DNA of 64,000 nt. Source: Mycolicibacterium wolinskyi. GTDB lineage: Bacteria > Actinomycetota > Actinomycetes > Mycobacteriales > Mycobacteriaceae. The DNA is taken from assembly GCF_002101965.1 (NCBI RefSeq), contig NZ_LQQA01000006.1:417308-481307 (forward strand), read 5' to 3'. Under the pieces are notes generated by a model. The model searched no databases. It saw only the letters and a list, made by a program, of their open reading frames with translations, and had not been told where the DNA came from. Below are positions 47,544-58,382 of this stretch, piece by piece; the first letter of the stretch is position 1; the number at the start of each line of letters is the position of its first letter. The translations under genes were made by a program, and so were the position numbers.

Positions 47544-47927
47544 ATGAAGAAGATGTCCGCACGCGCAGTCCGTCGTTGCCTGTACGGAATGTGCGCCGGC
47601 GGCGTCGTCTCCGCCGCATTCACGCTGCCGATGGCCAACGCCGCACCGGACCAGTGCAGCGAGAGTGGTGTCGCCAGCACCGTCAGCTCGGTTACTGCGT
47701 CGACGAGTACGTACCTGACTGCCCATCCCGAGGCGGACCAGGCGCTGTCGGACATCGCCAAGCAGCCTGACGACCAGGCTGACGGGCTCTACCAGGCGTT
47801 CTTCGACAAGAACCCGCAAGTTGAGCAGGAACTGAGGACGATCAATCAGCCGGTTGCTGACCTGTCCGCCCAGTGCGGCGTCGAGGTGAATCCGACGCCG
47901 GTGTCCGAGGCGCTGCAGGAAGTCTGA
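47544..47927 (+). CDS. Secreted haemophore-like protein (MHB family)
   Basis: 127 residues. A signal peptide is clear (MKKMSARAVRRCLYG, hydrophobic VVSAAFTLPMANA, cleavage near ANA-AP). The mature protein is about 95 residues with two cysteines (APDQCSES and SAQCGVEV) and the patterns SYLTAHPEADQALSD-like and QVEQELRTINQPVADL of mycobacterial haem-binding Rv0203-type haemophores. The GAAGGAGTG site upstream of ATG 47544 is good. It stands alone, 78 bases after hsaF. Haem binding is inferred from the family; the tyrosine expected to ligate haem could be Y in STYLT. Confidence 0.78.
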   Translation: MKKMSARAVRRCLYGMCAGGVVSAAFTLPMANAAPDQCSESGVASTVSSVTASTSTYLTAHPEADQALSDIAKQPDDQADGLYQAFFDKNPQVEQELRTINQPVADLSAQCGVEVNPTPVSEALQEV

Positions 47928-47999
47928 GGCCAGCGTGACCAGGTGGCGGCTCCATCCCCCGGGCCGTCATCTGGTTACGTGCTCATCTCCGCGACCCCG

Positions 48000-48026
48000 A
48001 AGTGATCGCTGGTAAGCGAATCACTT
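48000..48026. other. Inverted repeat upstream of RecQ-like gene
   Basis: AAGTGATCGCT-GGTA-AGCG-A-ATCACTT forms an 11-pair hairpin with one bulged A. It lies 62 bases before the RecQ-like start and 72 after the haemophore-like stop. It could be a terminator or an operator; no U tract follows. Confidence 0.6.
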
Positions 48027-48088
48027 GGCGCGCCTGTCAATTTCATGCTGTTTCCTGAAGCGTCGGTGCGACCCGGCAGTATGGTGCC

Positions 48089-50164
48089 ATGGCAACCCGT
48101 GAGCAGGCCCAGTCGGTTCTCGAACAGTTGGCCGGGCCGACGGCGACATTGCGCGACGACCAGTGGACGGCCATCGAGGCGTTGGTCGTCGGCCGACGCC
48201 AGGCGCTGGTGGTTCAGCGCACCGGGTGGGGCAAGTCAGCGGTGTACTTCATCGCCGCCAAACTGCTTCGCAGCACCGGCCACGGGCCGACTGTGATCGT
48301 CTCACCACTGCTGGCGCTCATGCGCAACCAGGTGGCCGCGGCCGAGCGGGCCGGGGTCCGGGCCGCAACGATCAACTCCGGCAATGTCACCGAGTGGGAC
48401 GCGATCCACCAACGGGTCGCCGACGGCGATCTCGACGTACTGCTGGTGAGTCCGGAGCGCCTGAACAATCCCGATTTCCGCGACAACGTCCTGCCCGCGC
48501 TCGCCGCCGATGCGGGTCTGGTCGTCGTCGACGAGGCGCACTGCGTGTCGGACTGGGGTCACGACTTTCGGCCCGACTACCGGCGCATCCGCACGCTCAT
48601 CGCCGAATTGGGTTCCGGTATACCGGTTTTGGCCACCACTGCGACCGCCAACGACCGCGTCGTGAACGATGTCGCAGCGCAATTGGGCGTCGGCGGCCGC
48701 GACACCTTGGTGTTGCGTGGCGGGCTGGACCGGGAATCGTTGCGGCTCTCGGTCGTCAAGGCGGGCAATCCGGCGCAGCGCACCGCTTGGATTGCCGCGC
48801 AATTGGATTCATTGCCCGGATCGGGAATCATCTACACGCTCACGGTGGCGCAGGCCCATGACGTCGCCGCGCTGCTGGCCGAGCGTGGACACAAGGTCGC
48901 CGCCTACACCGGGTCCACCGACACCGCGGAGCGTGAACAACTCGAAGCAGACCTGCTCGGCAACCGGGTCAAGGCGCTGGTCGCGACCTCGGCGCTCGGG
49001 ATGGGATTCGACAAACCCGACCTCGGTTTCGTGGTTCATCTCGGTGCGCCGTCCTCGCCGATCGCGTACTACCAGCAGGTCGGCCGAGCGGGCCGGGCGA
49101 CCGACAGCGCCGAGGTGATCCTGCTGCCCGGCATCGAGGATCAAGACGTGTGGCGATACTTCGCCTCGGTGGCCTTCCCGTCGGAATCGATGGTGCGCAA
49201 CGTTATTGACGCGCTCGACAGTGACCGGCCACAGTCCACGCCCGCCCTGGAAACCCTCGTGGACTTGAACCGCTCCCGGCTGGAGATGGTGCTCAAAGTG
49301 CTCGACGTCGACGGCGCGGTGCGCCGGGTCAAAGGCGGGTGGATCGCGACGGGGGAGCCGTGGGTGTACGACGAGGCCCGTTATCGCGCCCTGGATGAAG
49401 CCCGCCGTCGTGAGCAACAGGCCATGCTCGACTACCAGGCGACCGACGTTTGCCGAATGGTGTTCCTGCGCGCTCAACTCGACGACCCGGACCTGCAACC
49501 GAGCGAACGCTGTGGGCGGTGCGACAACTGCACTGGTCGTCATTACGAGACCGCAGTCGACGACGCGACGCTCGCGGCGACCACAGAACGCCTGCGACGC
49601 CCGGGAATCGTCGTGGCGCCACGTAAACAGTGGCCGTCCGGTCTCGCCAAGCTGGGCCTTGAGTTGTCGGGCCGAATCAGCGACGGGGCCGCTCCCGGGC
49701 GGGCCATCGGTAGGTTGACCGACCTCGGCTGGGGTGTTCGGCTGCGGCGCCTGCTGGACGAACCCGACGCCGAGGTGCCCGACGAGGTGATCGGTGCGGC
49801 GGTCGCGGTGCTGAAGACCTGGGGTTGGTCGACGCGGCCGGTCGCGGTCATGGGTCTGGACTCGGCGACGCGTCCGAAGCTGATCACCTCGACCGTGCGG
49901 CGGTTGGCCGAACTCGGCCGGCTGAAAAACCTCGGGACCATGCGGTACGCACCCGGGCGGCGGCCCGTCACCGCCGCCAACTCGGCCTATCGGGTGGCCG
50001 CGCTCGACGGCGCGTGGGAGCGGCCCGACGTCGACGTCGACGGTCCGGTGTTGCTGGTGGACGACGTGACCGACACCGGCTGGACGCTGACGATGGCGGC
50101 GCGGCACCTGCGCGGCGCCGGGGCGCCGGAGGTGCTGCCTTTCACACTCGCGACGGTTAGTTGA
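48089..50164 (+). CDS. recQ: RecQ-like DNA helicase fused to a phosphoribosyltransferase-like domain
   Basis: 691 residues. The superfamily 2 helicase core has QRTGWGKS (Walker A, residues 43-50), D148-E-A-H in VVVDEAHCVSDWGHDF, ATTATA, and QQVGRAGRA (motif VI). A zinc-binding RecQ segment has C455, C475, C478 and C481. Past this the protein continues without an HRDC domain and ends in a phosphoribosyltransferase-type PRPP loop, VLLVDDVTDTGWT (D658-D659). Helicase activity is likely; the role of the C-terminal domain is unknown. It stands alone, on the same strand as its neighbours. Confidence 0.88.
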   Translation: MATREQAQSVLEQLAGPTATLRDDQWTAIEALVVGRRQALVVQRTGWGKSAVYFIAAKLLRSTGHGPTVIVSPLLALMRNQVAAAERAGVRAATINSGNVTEWDAIHQRVADGDLDVLLVSPERLNNPDFRDNVLPALAADAGLVVVDEAHCVSDWGHDFRPDYRRIRTLIAELGSGIPVLATTATANDRVVNDVAAQLGVGGRDTLVLRGGLDRESLRLSVVKAGNPAQRTAWIAAQLDSLPGSGIIYTLTVAQAHDVAALLAERGHKVAAYTGSTDTAEREQLEADLLGNRVKALVATSALGMGFDKPDLGFVVHLGAPSSPIAYYQQVGRAGRATDSAEVILLPGIEDQDVWRYFASVAFPSESMVRNVIDALDSDRPQSTPALETLVDLNRSRLEMVLKVLDVDGAVRRVKGGWIATGEPWVYDEARYRALDEARRREQQAMLDYQATDVCRMVFLRAQLDDPDLQPSERCGRCDNCTGRHYETAVDDATLAATTERLRRPGIVVAPRKQWPSGLAKLGLELSGRISDGAAPGRAIGRLTDLGWGVRLRRLLDEPDAEVPDEVIGAAVAVLKTWGWSTRPVAVMGLDSATRPKLITSTVRRLAELGRLKNLGTMRYAPGRRPVTAANSAYRVAALDGAWERPDVDVDGPVLLVDDVTDTGWTLTMAARHLRGAGAPEVLPFTLATVS

Positions 50165-50613
50165 CAGCAAATTGCCAGATGACATGTTTAAGCAGTAATT
50201 GGCAAACTTTGCCACCGTAGCTACTGAGGCCGCATTCAACCGTGACAGGCTAGGTATTCACCGAATGTTTTGTTCCTTTTTCGCTAGGCTGTCACCAAGT
50301 TGACGTCGGTTGGCCTGCCGCTTCCGATCGTGCCTGGGTGTTGGCTGTGCAGGCTAGTCCGAAGGCGTCGATGAGATGGGCAAATCGCCTTTTCCTGACG
50401 CCATCTGCGATGCTCAAGATCAATGCTTGGGTGCAGCAATCCAGCAATCGTCGCAACCTCATATCGTTCCGCCACAAGCACATACAAGGGTTTGGGGCAT
50501 GGGTTATTCTTCTGCCACTGTTCGGCACCCCGACTGGGTGCCGAACACTCGCGATGGTCATATGGGAGACCGCAGCACATTCGGGGGTGTGGCGGCAGGG
50601 GAGGAGTCGTACC
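50165..50613. promoter_or_regulatory. Upstream region of the mmpS-mmpL operon
   Basis: The 450 bases are low in GC compared with the flanks and hold no convincing gene. An open frame from 50338 continues into mmpS, but its 5' part has no family similarity. Sequences such as CCGTGACAGGCTAGGTATTC and TTTTTCGCTAGGCTGTCACC suggest promoter or regulator sites; a partial repeat of TTGCCA/TGGCAA flanks 50170-50215. Confidence 0.5.
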
Positions 50614-51045
50614 ATTTTCGGATTGTTCAAGCGCCTGTGGATACCGCTACTCGTGCTGGTGGTGGTGGGTGGCGCTGGGTTCACCGTGTCTCGGCTGCAC
50701 GGGATCTTCGGTTCCGAGAAGCACACGTCCTACTCCGATACCAGGGCCGACGAATCCGAGACTTACGATCCGAAGCAGATGATCTATGAGGTATTCGGCC
50801 CACCGGGAACGGTTGCGAACATCAGTTACTTCGACAAAGACACGGAACCGCAGTACATCACCGGGATCAGCCTGCCCTGGACTTTGCAATTCGACATGGG
50901 CAGCACGACTGCAATCGGAAGTCTCATGGCGCAGGGCGACAGCGACAACATCGGCTGCCGCATCATCGTCGACGGCGAAGTAAAGGCCGAGAGAACCTCC
51001 AATAACGTAAATGCATTCACGTCTTGTCTCCTGAAGAACGGATGA
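50614..51045 (+). CDS. mmpS: MmpS-family accessory membrane protein (MmpS4-like)
   Basis: About 143 residues. One N-terminal membrane helix ([19 protein letters not shown]) is followed by a periplasmic domain with [24 protein letters not shown] and the cysteine pair in [10 protein letters not shown] and [10 protein letters not shown]. MmpS proteins assist MmpL lipid transporters. The start is unusual: ATT at 50614 has GAGGAG seven bases upstream and aligns with the start of known MmpS5. Other in-frame candidates are TTG 50623 and GTG 50587, with poorer ribosome sites. Its stop overlaps the first mmpL ATG (ATGA). Confidence 0.85.
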   Translation: MFGLFKRLWIPLLVLVVVGGAGFTVSRLHGIFGSEKHTSYSDTRADESETYDPKQMIYEVFGPPGTVANISYFDKDTEPQYITGISLPWTLQFDMGSTTAIGSLMAQGDSDNIGCRIIVDGEVKAERTSNNVNAFTSCLLKNG

Positions 51046-53927
51046 CGGCCGTGCAATCGGACGAGACCAGAACACGGCGGCCGCGAATCGCCTCTTTCAT
51101 CCGGACCTTTTCGGCCCTGGTCATCATCGGCTGGGTGGCGATCACGGTTCTCGTCACCCTGGGAGTTCCGCCGCTCGAGGTGGTTGAAAGGCAGCATTCG
51201 GTCTCGCTCAGTCCGGCGGACGCCCCGTCGGTCAAGGCCGGTGAGCGCATGGGCCGGGTCTTCGAGGAGTCCACCGGCGGCAGTGTGGCCGTCATCGTCT
51301 TGGAGGGGCAGGAACCCCTCGGCCCCGATGCGCACAAGTACTACGACGGGCTCGTCGCCGAACTGAAGAAGGATACGAAGCACGTCCAGCACGTGCAGGA
51401 TTTCTGGGGGGACCCACTAACCGCGGGCGCGGCGGAGAGCCGCGATGGGAAAGCGGTCTTCGTACAGTTGGAGCTGGCCGGCGCGCTCGGGCAGGCCGAG
51501 GCGACCGAATCGGTGAAATCCGTTCAAGATCTTGTGAAACGGACTCCGGCACCGGAGGGCGTGACGACCTATGTGACCGGTCCCGCGGCAATCGTCGCGG
51601 ATATGGGTCTGAGTGGGAACCGGACCGTCCTCCTGATCACGTTGGTCACCATTGGCGTGATTTTCGTGATGCTGCTTCTGCTCTACCGCAAGATCTCGAT
51701 CGTCCTGATCATCCTGTTCACGGTGTTCATCGAGCTTCAGGTGGCCCGCGGGGTCGTCGCCTTCCTCGGTATGCACGGGCTTGTCGGACTCACCACGTAC
51801 GTTGTCAACTTGCTTGTGTCAGTGGGTATTGCGGCCGGCACCGACTACGCGATCTTTTTCGCGGGCCGGTACCAGGAGGCGCGGCAGGCCGGCGAAGACC
51901 GCGTGGACGCGTATTTCACGTCCTACCGCAGTGTCGCGAAGGTGGTGCTGGCGTCGGGTGTCACGATCGCGGGAGCGATTGCCTGCCTGAGCTTCACCCG
52001 ATTGCCGTATTTCCAGCCACTGGGCATTCCGGGCGCCATCGGCATCCTGGTCGCAGTGGCCGTCGCGCTGACGCTGGTTCCCGCCTGCATCGCGGCAGGC
52101 GCCCGATTCGGCGTCTTCGATCCCAAGCGGCTGGTCGTCACCCGGCGATGGCGGCGAATCGGTACCGCGATAGTCCGTTGGCCGGGCCCGATTCTCGTTG
52201 CCACGATGACGATTTCGCTCATCGGGCTACTGACGCTGCCCGGTTACAACCCGAGCTACAACGACCAGAGGTACCTCCCGCAGGACATTCCGGCCAACCA
52301 GGGGTTCGCCGCGGCCTCCCGGCATTTCCCGGAATCGTCGATGAGCTCGCCCGATCTGCTGATGGTGGAGTCGGACCACGACATGCGGAATCCGGCGGAC
52401 CTGTTGGTGCTCAACAGATTGGCCAAGGCGGTGTTCGCCGTGCCCGGGGTCGCGAACGTGCAGTCCGTGACGCGGCCCGAAGGGACACAGATCGCGCACT
52501 CGTCGATCCCCTTCATGTTGAGCATGAGCAACGCGAGCAACAAGCTGAGCATGCCGTTCCAACAGCAGCGGATGGAAGATCTGCTGGATCAGGCCGACCA
52601 GTTGACCACCATGATCAACGTGATGGAGCGGATGTACGGCCTGATGCGGCAAATGGTCGACACCACGCATCGCCTCGTGGTCACCACCCACGAGGTGGAA
52701 GACGCGACGAAGGAAATCCGGGATCACATAGCGGATTTCGATGATTTCTTCAGGCCGATCCGCAACTACTTCTACTGGGAACCGCACTGCTTCAACATCC
52801 CGGTGTGCTGGGCGATCAGAGGCGTTTTCGAGTCCATCGACGGGATCGATCAGGTGACCCTCAAGATGGCAGATCTCACCGATGATCTCGATCAACTCGA
52901 CGTACTGATGCCACAGCTTCTCGAGCAGTTCCCAGCGATGATCGCCAATATGCAGAGCACGCGCACCATGATGCTGACGATGCACAGCACCATGAGCGGC
53001 ATCATCACCCAGGCTCAAGATGCGAACGAGAACGCGACCGCCATGGGAAAGGCGTTCGACGCATCCAACAACGACGACTCCTTCTATCTATCGCCAGATG
53101 CCTTGCAAAATGAGGATTTCAAACGCGTGATGGAAATCTTCATGTCGCCGGACGGCAGGGCAGCACGTCTGCTGATCTCGCAGAAGGGCGATCCGGCAAC
53201 ACCAGAGGGCACGGCTCTCGTCGAGCCGATCAGAACCGCGGCCGAGGAGGCGTTGAAGGGAACTCCGCTCGAGACATCGAATCTGTACATCGCGGGTACG
53301 GCCGCTCAGGTGAAGGATCTGATCGACGGAGCGAAAATCGATCTGTTGATTGCCGGCGTCTCGGCGTTGTGCCTGATCTTCCTCATCATGGTGATCATGA
53401 CGCGAAGCTTCATCGCGGCCTTGGTCATCGTCGGCACGGTGGCGCTGTCGCTGGGAGCGTCCTTCGGTCTGTCGGTCCTGTTGTGGCAGTACATTCTCGG
53501 CATCCAGATCAACTGGGTCGTGTTGGCGATGTCCGTAATCGTCCTGCTCGCAGTGGGTTCCGACTACAACCTCTTGTTGGTGTCGAGAATGAAGGAAGAG
53601 GTTGGCGCAGGCATCAAAACGGGCATCATTCGCGCGATGGGCGGTACCGGCAAGGTGGTGACGGCCGCGGGCCTGGTGTTCGCGGCCACCATGGGGTCGA
53701 TGATCGTCAGCGACCTGCTCACGATCGGCCAGGTCGGTACGACGATTGCCCTGGGTCTGCTGTTCGACACGCTTGTGGTGCGTGCCTTCATGACACCATC
53801 CATCGCCGCCCTGCTCGGCCGTTGGTTCTGGTGGCCGCGCCAGGTGCGTCCGCGTCCCGCCAGCACCATGTTGCGCCCGGTGGGGCCGCGTCCACTTGTA
53901 CGTGCATTGATACTGCGTGATGACTAA
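51042..53927 (+). CDS. mmpL: MmpL-family RND transporter (MmpL4-like, first copy)
   Basis: 961 residues, RND superfamily with about 11-12 membrane helices. The proton-relay Asp-Tyr pairs appear in [10 protein letters not shown] (N-half) and [12 protein letters not shown] (C-half). Between the halves lies a long helical periplasmic segment (about 470-700) with two conserved cysteines in [15 protein letters not shown], predicted as a coiled coil. MmpL4-type proteins export siderophores or glycopeptidolipids in other mycobacteria. ATG 51042 overlaps mmpS; the preceding frame is not used. The operon with mmpS and the second mmpL fits a paired transporter. Confidence 0.92.
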   Translation: MTAVQSDETRTRRPRIASFIRTFSALVIIGWVAITVLVTLGVPPLEVVERQHSVSLSPADAPSVKAGERMGRVFEESTGGSVAVIVLEGQEPLGPDAHKYYDGLVAELKKDTKHVQHVQDFWGDPLTAGAAESRDGKAVFVQLELAGALGQAEATESVKSVQDLVKRTPAPEGVTTYVTGPAAIVADMGLSGNRTVLLITLVTIGVIFVMLLLLYRKISIVLIILFTVFIELQVARGVVAFLGMHGLVGLTTYVVNLLVSVGIAAGTDYAIFFAGRYQEARQAGEDRVDAYFTSYRSVAKVVLASGVTIAGAIACLSFTRLPYFQPLGIPGAIGILVAVAVALTLVPACIAAGARFGVFDPKRLVVTRRWRRIGTAIVRWPGPILVATMTISLIGLLTLPGYNPSYNDQRYLPQDIPANQGFAAASRHFPESSMSSPDLLMVESDHDMRNPADLLVLNRLAKAVFAVPGVANVQSVTRPEGTQIAHSSIPFMLSMSNASNKLSMPFQQQRMEDLLDQADQLTTMINVMERMYGLMRQMVDTTHRLVVTTHEVEDATKEIRDHIADFDDFFRPIRNYFYWEPHCFNIPVCWAIRGVFESIDGIDQVTLKMADLTDDLDQLDVLMPQLLEQFPAMIANMQSTRTMMLTMHSTMSGIITQAQDANENATAMGKAFDASNNDDSFYLSPDALQNEDFKRVMEIFMSPDGRAARLLISQKGDPATPEGTALVEPIRTAAEEALKGTPLETSNLYIAGTAAQVKDLIDGAKIDLLIAGVSALCLIFLIMVIMTRSFIAALVIVGTVALSLGASFGLSVLLWQYILGIQINWVVLAMSVIVLLAVGSDYNLLLVSRMKEEVGAGIKTGIIRAMGGTGKVVTAAGLVFAATMGSMIVSDLLTIGQVGTTIALGLLFDTLVVRAFMTPSIAALLGRWFWWPRQVRPRPASTMLRPVGPRPLVRALILRDD

Positions 53928-56880
53928 GCCGGGCCGTATGAGCACCGACAACACTCGGCCGCCCTTCGTCGCCAAGACGATACGCAGGACCTCGCCGATC
54001 GTCGTCGTGGCGTGGCTTGCCCTGATCGTCTTCACCACGCTGTCCTCGGTCAATTGGGACTGGCGGTCGGCAATTCCGGCGCTCGAGCACGTCGCGGAGC
54101 GGAATTCGGTGTCGCTGATGCCTGCGGACGCACCGTCGACCAAAGCCATGCTGCGCATGGGGCAGGCGTTCGAAGAGTCCGATTCGGACAGCTCCGCGAT
54201 GATCGTCCTGGAGGGTGACACGGCGCTCGGTGACAATGCCCGCGCGTACTACGCGGGACTGGTCGATGCGCTGCGAAAAGATTCCGAACACGTCACCCAT
54301 GTGCAGGACCTCTGGGGAGACCGGCTCACCTCGTCGAGCGTGCAGAGTCCCGACGGCAAGGCCGCCTATGTCCAGATCAACCTGGTGGGCAACCAGGGCA
54401 CGCCATCAGGCGATGAATCCGTCGCTGCCGTACGCGATCTCGTGGATCGGTCCGGGCCACCCGAAGGCGTCAAGGTTTTCGTGACGGGGGCCGCGCCACT
54501 GGCGTCGGACATGCAGCACAGCGGTAACGAGTCCATCGTGAAGATCACGATCGCGACGCTCGTGATCATCTTCACGATGCTGCTCATCGTCTACCGTTCA
54601 GTCATCACCGTGATCCTGCTGCTGGTGATGGTGGGCTTTGAAGTGGGTGCGGCCCGCGGCGTCGTCGCGTTCCTCGGCGCCCATGAGGTCTTTCTGCTGT
54701 CGACGTTCGCAGTCAATATGTTGGTGTTCCTTGCTATCGCGGCAGGAACCGACTACGGCATCTTCTTCTTCGGTCGATATCAGGAAGAGCGTCAAGCCGG
54801 GCAGGACCGAGAGGCTGCGTATTACCGCACCTACCAAAGCACGGTGCCGGTCGTGCTGGCATCTGGTCTGACGATCGCCGGCGCCATCTTCTGCCTCAGC
54901 TTCACGCGGTTGCCCTATTTCCAGACGATGGGAATCCCTTGTGCCATAGGCATGTTGGTGGCGGTTGCCGCCGCCGTGACATTGGTACCTGCGGGAATCG
55001 TCCTAGCCAGCAGCATCGGACTGTTGGATCCCAAGCGCAGACTCAAATCTCGTAGGTGGCGTGGAATCGGCACCGCGATCGCCCGGTGGCCCGCGCCGAT
55101 CCTCGCCGCGTCCCTCGCGGCGGCCTTCGTCGGCCTGTTCGCGTTGCCGGGATACGAGACGAGCTACAACGACCGTGCCTACATCTCGGCGGACATCCCG
55201 GCCAATCAGGGTTTCCTGGCCGCCGAGAGGCACTTCTCGCAGGCGCGGTTGACGCCCGACATCCTGATGATCGAAACAGAACGCGATCTGCGGAATCCCA
55301 CGGATTTCATCACGCTGAACAAGCTGGCCAAGGCCGTTTTCAAAGTTCAGGGGATCTCTCGAGTACAAGGGATAACCCGGCCGGAAGGCTCGCCGATCGC
55401 CAAGACGTCCATCCCGTTTCTGATCAGCCTGCAGAGCGCCGCTCAGGTGCAATCGCGCAAGCTGCAGGACGAACGCAACAAGGACATGTTGAAGCAGGCT
55501 CAGGACATGGGCGTCATGATCCAGCTGATGGAAAACCAGCTGAACTTGATGAAGCAGCTGTACGGGATCACCCATCGAATGCTCGGCACCACGAAGGAAA
55601 TCGAAGACATTTCCTTACAGCTATTGGAACATATCCAAGCATTCGACGATTTCTTCAAACCCATACGCAATTACCTGTACTGGGAACCGCACTGCTATTC
55701 CATACCCCTGTGCTGGGCCCTCAGATCGATATACGACACGCTCGACGGAATGGATGTACTAACCGAAAAGTTGTCGAAGCTTGTCAATGACATGGAACAG
55801 CTCGACGCGATAGTCCCGCAGTTGATCGCCGAATTTCCGAAGGCAATCGCGGTGATGAAGACCATCCAGACGATGACGTTGAAAAACTACTCGACGATGT
55901 CGGGAATGGCGACCCAGCTGGAGGACCAAACTGCCCAAGTCAGCGCCATGGGGCAGGCCTTCGACGCCGCGAAGAACGACGACTCCTTCTTCCTGCCTCC
56001 GGAGGTCTTCGACAATCCGGATTTCAAACGGGCCATGGCATCGTTCATATCCCCGGACGGCAAGTCGGCCCGGTTCATCATCTCGCACAACGGCGATCCC
56101 GCGACGCCGGAGGGAATTGCTCGGATCGAAAAGGTCAGGCTCGCGGCCGAGGAGGCCCTCAAAGGCACACCGCTGTCGGGAGCGAAGATTTACCTCGCCG
56201 GGACCGCGTCAACAGCGAAGGATTGGCGAGACGGCTCGACCACCGACCTGTTGATTGCCGGCATCGCAGCAATCTGTTTGGTCTTCGTCATCATGCTCAT
56301 AATCACGCGGAGTTTGGTTGCCGCTCTGGTGATCGTCGGAACAGTCGTGCTCTCGTTGGGTGCATCGTTCGGATTGGCCGTTTTGGTCTGGCAGTACATC
56401 CTGGGAATCCATCTGCATTGGATGGTGCTGGCGATGTCGGTGATCATTCTGTTGGCGGTCGGATCCGATTACAACCTGCTCTTGGTATCGCGTCTGAAAG
56501 AGGAATTGGGGGCCGGCATCCAGACCGGCATCATCCGGGCGATGGGAGGCACCGGCAAAGTCGTGACCACTGCCGGTCTGGTGTTCGCCGCCACCATGGC
56601 GTCGATGGCGGTCAGCGATCTGCAAATCATCGGTCAGATCGGCACCACCATCGGGTTGGGACTGTTGTTCGACACCATGATCGTCCGCTCGTTCATGACG
56701 CCGTCCATCGCTGCGCTGCTGGGCCGGTGGTTCTGGTGGCCGCAGCGGGTGCGGCCACGGCCGGCGAGCGTCCTGCTCCGGCCGTATGGTCCCCGCCCGC
56801 TGGTGCGCGCACTGCTCGGCACGGACCAGCGTCCCGACGACGATGATGCTCCGACAGCAGAGCTTCCAAGGCAGTCCTGA
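53920..56880 (+). CDS. mmpL: MmpL-family RND transporter (MmpL4-like, second copy)
   Basis: 986 residues, close paralogue of the upstream gene with the same layout. Asp-Tyr pairs are in [11 protein letters not shown] and [12 protein letters not shown]; the coiled-coil segment has the cysteines in [15 protein letters not shown]; a charged C-terminal tail ends [17 protein letters not shown]. The two copies probably work as a heteromeric unit, as MmpL4a and MmpL4b do in glycopeptidolipid export. The start is ambiguous: ATG 53920 overlaps the first gene by eight bases; GTG 53917 and ATG 53938 are alternatives. None has a clear ribosome site, so coupled translation is likely. Confidence 0.92.
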   Translation: MTKPGRMSTDNTRPPFVAKTIRRTSPIVVVAWLALIVFTTLSSVNWDWRSAIPALEHVAERNSVSLMPADAPSTKAMLRMGQAFEESDSDSSAMIVLEGDTALGDNARAYYAGLVDALRKDSEHVTHVQDLWGDRLTSSSVQSPDGKAAYVQINLVGNQGTPSGDESVAAVRDLVDRSGPPEGVKVFVTGAAPLASDMQHSGNESIVKITIATLVIIFTMLLIVYRSVITVILLLVMVGFEVGAARGVVAFLGAHEVFLLSTFAVNMLVFLAIAAGTDYGIFFFGRYQEERQAGQDREAAYYRTYQSTVPVVLASGLTIAGAIFCLSFTRLPYFQTMGIPCAIGMLVAVAAAVTLVPAGIVLASSIGLLDPKRRLKSRRWRGIGTAIARWPAPILAASLAAAFVGLFALPGYETSYNDRAYISADIPANQGFLAAERHFSQARLTPDILMIETERDLRNPTDFITLNKLAKAVFKVQGISRVQGITRPEGSPIAKTSIPFLISLQSAAQVQSRKLQDERNKDMLKQAQDMGVMIQLMENQLNLMKQLYGITHRMLGTTKEIEDISLQLLEHIQAFDDFFKPIRNYLYWEPHCYSIPLCWALRSIYDTLDGMDVLTEKLSKLVNDMEQLDAIVPQLIAEFPKAIAVMKTIQTMTLKNYSTMSGMATQLEDQTAQVSAMGQAFDAAKNDDSFFLPPEVFDNPDFKRAMASFISPDGKSARFIISHNGDPATPEGIARIEKVRLAAEEALKGTPLSGAKIYLAGTASTAKDWRDGSTTDLLIAGIAAICLVFVIMLIITRSLVAALVIVGTVVLSLGASFGLAVLVWQYILGIHLHWMVLAMSVIILLAVGSDYNLLLVSRLKEELGAGIQTGIIRAMGGTGKVVTTAGLVFAATMASMAVSDLQIIGQIGTTIGLGLLFDTMIVRSFMTPSIAALLGRWFWWPQRVRPRPASVLLRPYGPRPLVRALLGTDQRPDDDDAPTAELPRQS

Positions 56881-57039
56881 CCCGGTCGTCAGTTATATCC
56901 AGCGGATATCGCCGACTCGAAAGCTGAACAGTTTATGGCAATGGCGCCAAATGCTTGTCGCCCCTTAAACGAGCGGTTTAGAGTCGCGTTTATCGGGGGA
57001 TCCAAGTCGGTACTGAAATCGTCGAAAGGATCTGGCGTG

Positions 57040-57363
57040 ATGAGATGGATTCTGACCACAGGAGCCGCAGCCGCCGTCGGCGGCCTTGCATTGTCGCTGA
57101 CTGCGGGGGCGGGGCTGGCTGCCGCTGACCCGATAGTCGACACGACCTGTAGCTACGAACAGGTAATAGCTGCCGCCAACGCCCAGGGGCCGGCAGCTGC
57201 GGCATTTATCCAATCGCCGCAGCAACAGGCGGGTCTGCGTCAGTTCATCGACTCATCGCCGGCTCAGCGTCAGCCGATGGCGGCGAAGATTCGCGCCAAT
57301 CCGGCAAACGCGGCGTTGTTGCCAACGATCGAGAACGTTTTCAGCTCCTGTAGCAACTTCTGA
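57040..57363 (+). CDS. Small secreted protein, haemophore-like
   Basis: 107 residues. A signal peptide (MRWILTTGAAAAVGGLALSL, then LAAADP) is followed by about 75 mature residues with two cysteines, TTCSYEQVIAA and FSSCSNF. The body, FIQSPQQQAGLRQFIDSSPA, and the MAAKIRANPANAALLPTIENV region resemble mycobacterial haemophore-related (MHB-type) secreted proteins. ATG 57040 or GTG 57037 both fit the GAAAGGA site at about 57023-57030. It follows the second mmpL after 159 AT-richer bases, so it probably has its own promoter. Haem binding is not shown by the sequence. Confidence 0.75.
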   Translation: MRWILTTGAAAAVGGLALSLTAGAGLAAADPIVDTTCSYEQVIAAANAQGPAAAAFIQSPQQQAGLRQFIDSSPAQRQPMAAKIRANPANAALLPTIENVFSSCSNF

Positions 57364-58122
57364 GGAAGGCAGTGGCCCCGGTATCTGATCTTGATGCCGC
57401 GTGAGAGCCGCACAACCTGACGCAGGCTAGCGATATCGATCTGTCAGCCGCGCTGTGGGCGTGGTGCTCAGCAGACCGGCGCCGCAGCCGATATCCAAAT
57501 CGCTAAGCCTTGCGGCCCAGCATTTTTCGTCGGCCGTCACGTATGGACCACTCGGCCTCGGCCGGGAGCTTCATTGAGCGGGCGTTCGGCTTTCGCCGCA
57601 ACTTGAGGTCCTCGGCGGCGGCGTGCTCATCGGCGTTGCCCTCTGGCAGCTCACCCGTTCGCCCGGCGCAGCTTTGCCGACGGTGCCCTCCGCGGAACGC
57701 TGTTTGCGGCCAAGCGGTGTGTCGTCGTGCGCACTCGGCTCAACGGGCTCGGAAACAAAGCCAGACTAATTCATGTGAAAACGCCAAAGCTGTCCGGTAT
57801 GGGGTTTACGTGTTTGCCAGTAAATTTATAGCTGATCTGAACACTTTGCTAGATAGGCCCAGACAATGCGACAGTGCGGGTCGATCGATTCTCTACATGG
57901 AAGCCCGAGTTGCCAGTTACACCAACGTAAAAATGCAGTCTGGAGGGCGCGACGTGCATTCATTTCTGACGAGGTTTCGGCACCAAGAACCGCGTAACTG
58001 CAGGCCACCCAATGATGAGTTGGCAGTTCGCCGAGCACTTCGTCGAAAGCCCGCCGACGCCCTCGGTCTTCAGTAGAGTTCGAACCGATTTACCGCCCAT
58101 CGATTTGATCTTGGAGAACAAG
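57364..58122. other. Non-coding region with a possible methyltransferase remnant
   Basis: No convincing intact gene is seen in these 760 bases. On the minus strand, 57540 down to about 57425 reads VTADEKCWAARLSDLDIGCG and AGLLSTTP before a stop, a fragment with the SAM-binding motif I of class I methyltransferases. A plus-strand open frame at 57510-58076 shows codon use unlike a real gene. The part from 57780 to 58120 is AT-richer and most likely holds the promoter of mbtH and the NRPS gene. Confidence 0.4.
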
Positions 58123-58341
58123 GTGAGCATTAATCCGTTCGACGATGACAACGGCACCTTCTATGTGCTGATCAACGACGAGGAGCAGCACAGCTTGTGG
58201 CCGACGTTCTCGGACGTACCTGCGGGTTGGCGGGTGGTATTCGGAGAGGCCGATCGAGCGGCCTGTCTGGACTACATCGAGAAGAACTGGCCGGACATAC
58301 GTCCGAAGAGCCTGCGTGATCGGCTCGCGCGCGAGCGCTGA
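58123..58341 (+). CDS. mbtH: MbtH-like protein
   Basis: 72 residues with the full family signature: [33 protein letters not shown] and [11 protein letters not shown]. MbtH-like proteins bind and stabilise NRPS adenylation domains. GTG 58123 has TTGGAGAACAAG upstream; an in-frame start at 58012 would add a non-conserved extension and is not used. It lies 41 bases before the NRPS start, so the two are co-transcribed and the protein very likely serves that NRPS. Confidence 0.95.
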   Translation: MSINPFDDDNGTFYVLINDEEQHSLWPTFSDVPAGWRVVFGEADRAACLDYIEKNWPDIRPKSLRDRLARER

Positions 58342-58382
58342 CTCGGATCGATACCTGAATTGAAAGGAACCGGGGGTGTTCT

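Noticed and set aside
57510..58076. A 188-codon plus-strand frame before mbtH
   Set aside because: No family match, atypical amino-acid composition, no ribosome site. The region is better read as promoter and gene remnant.
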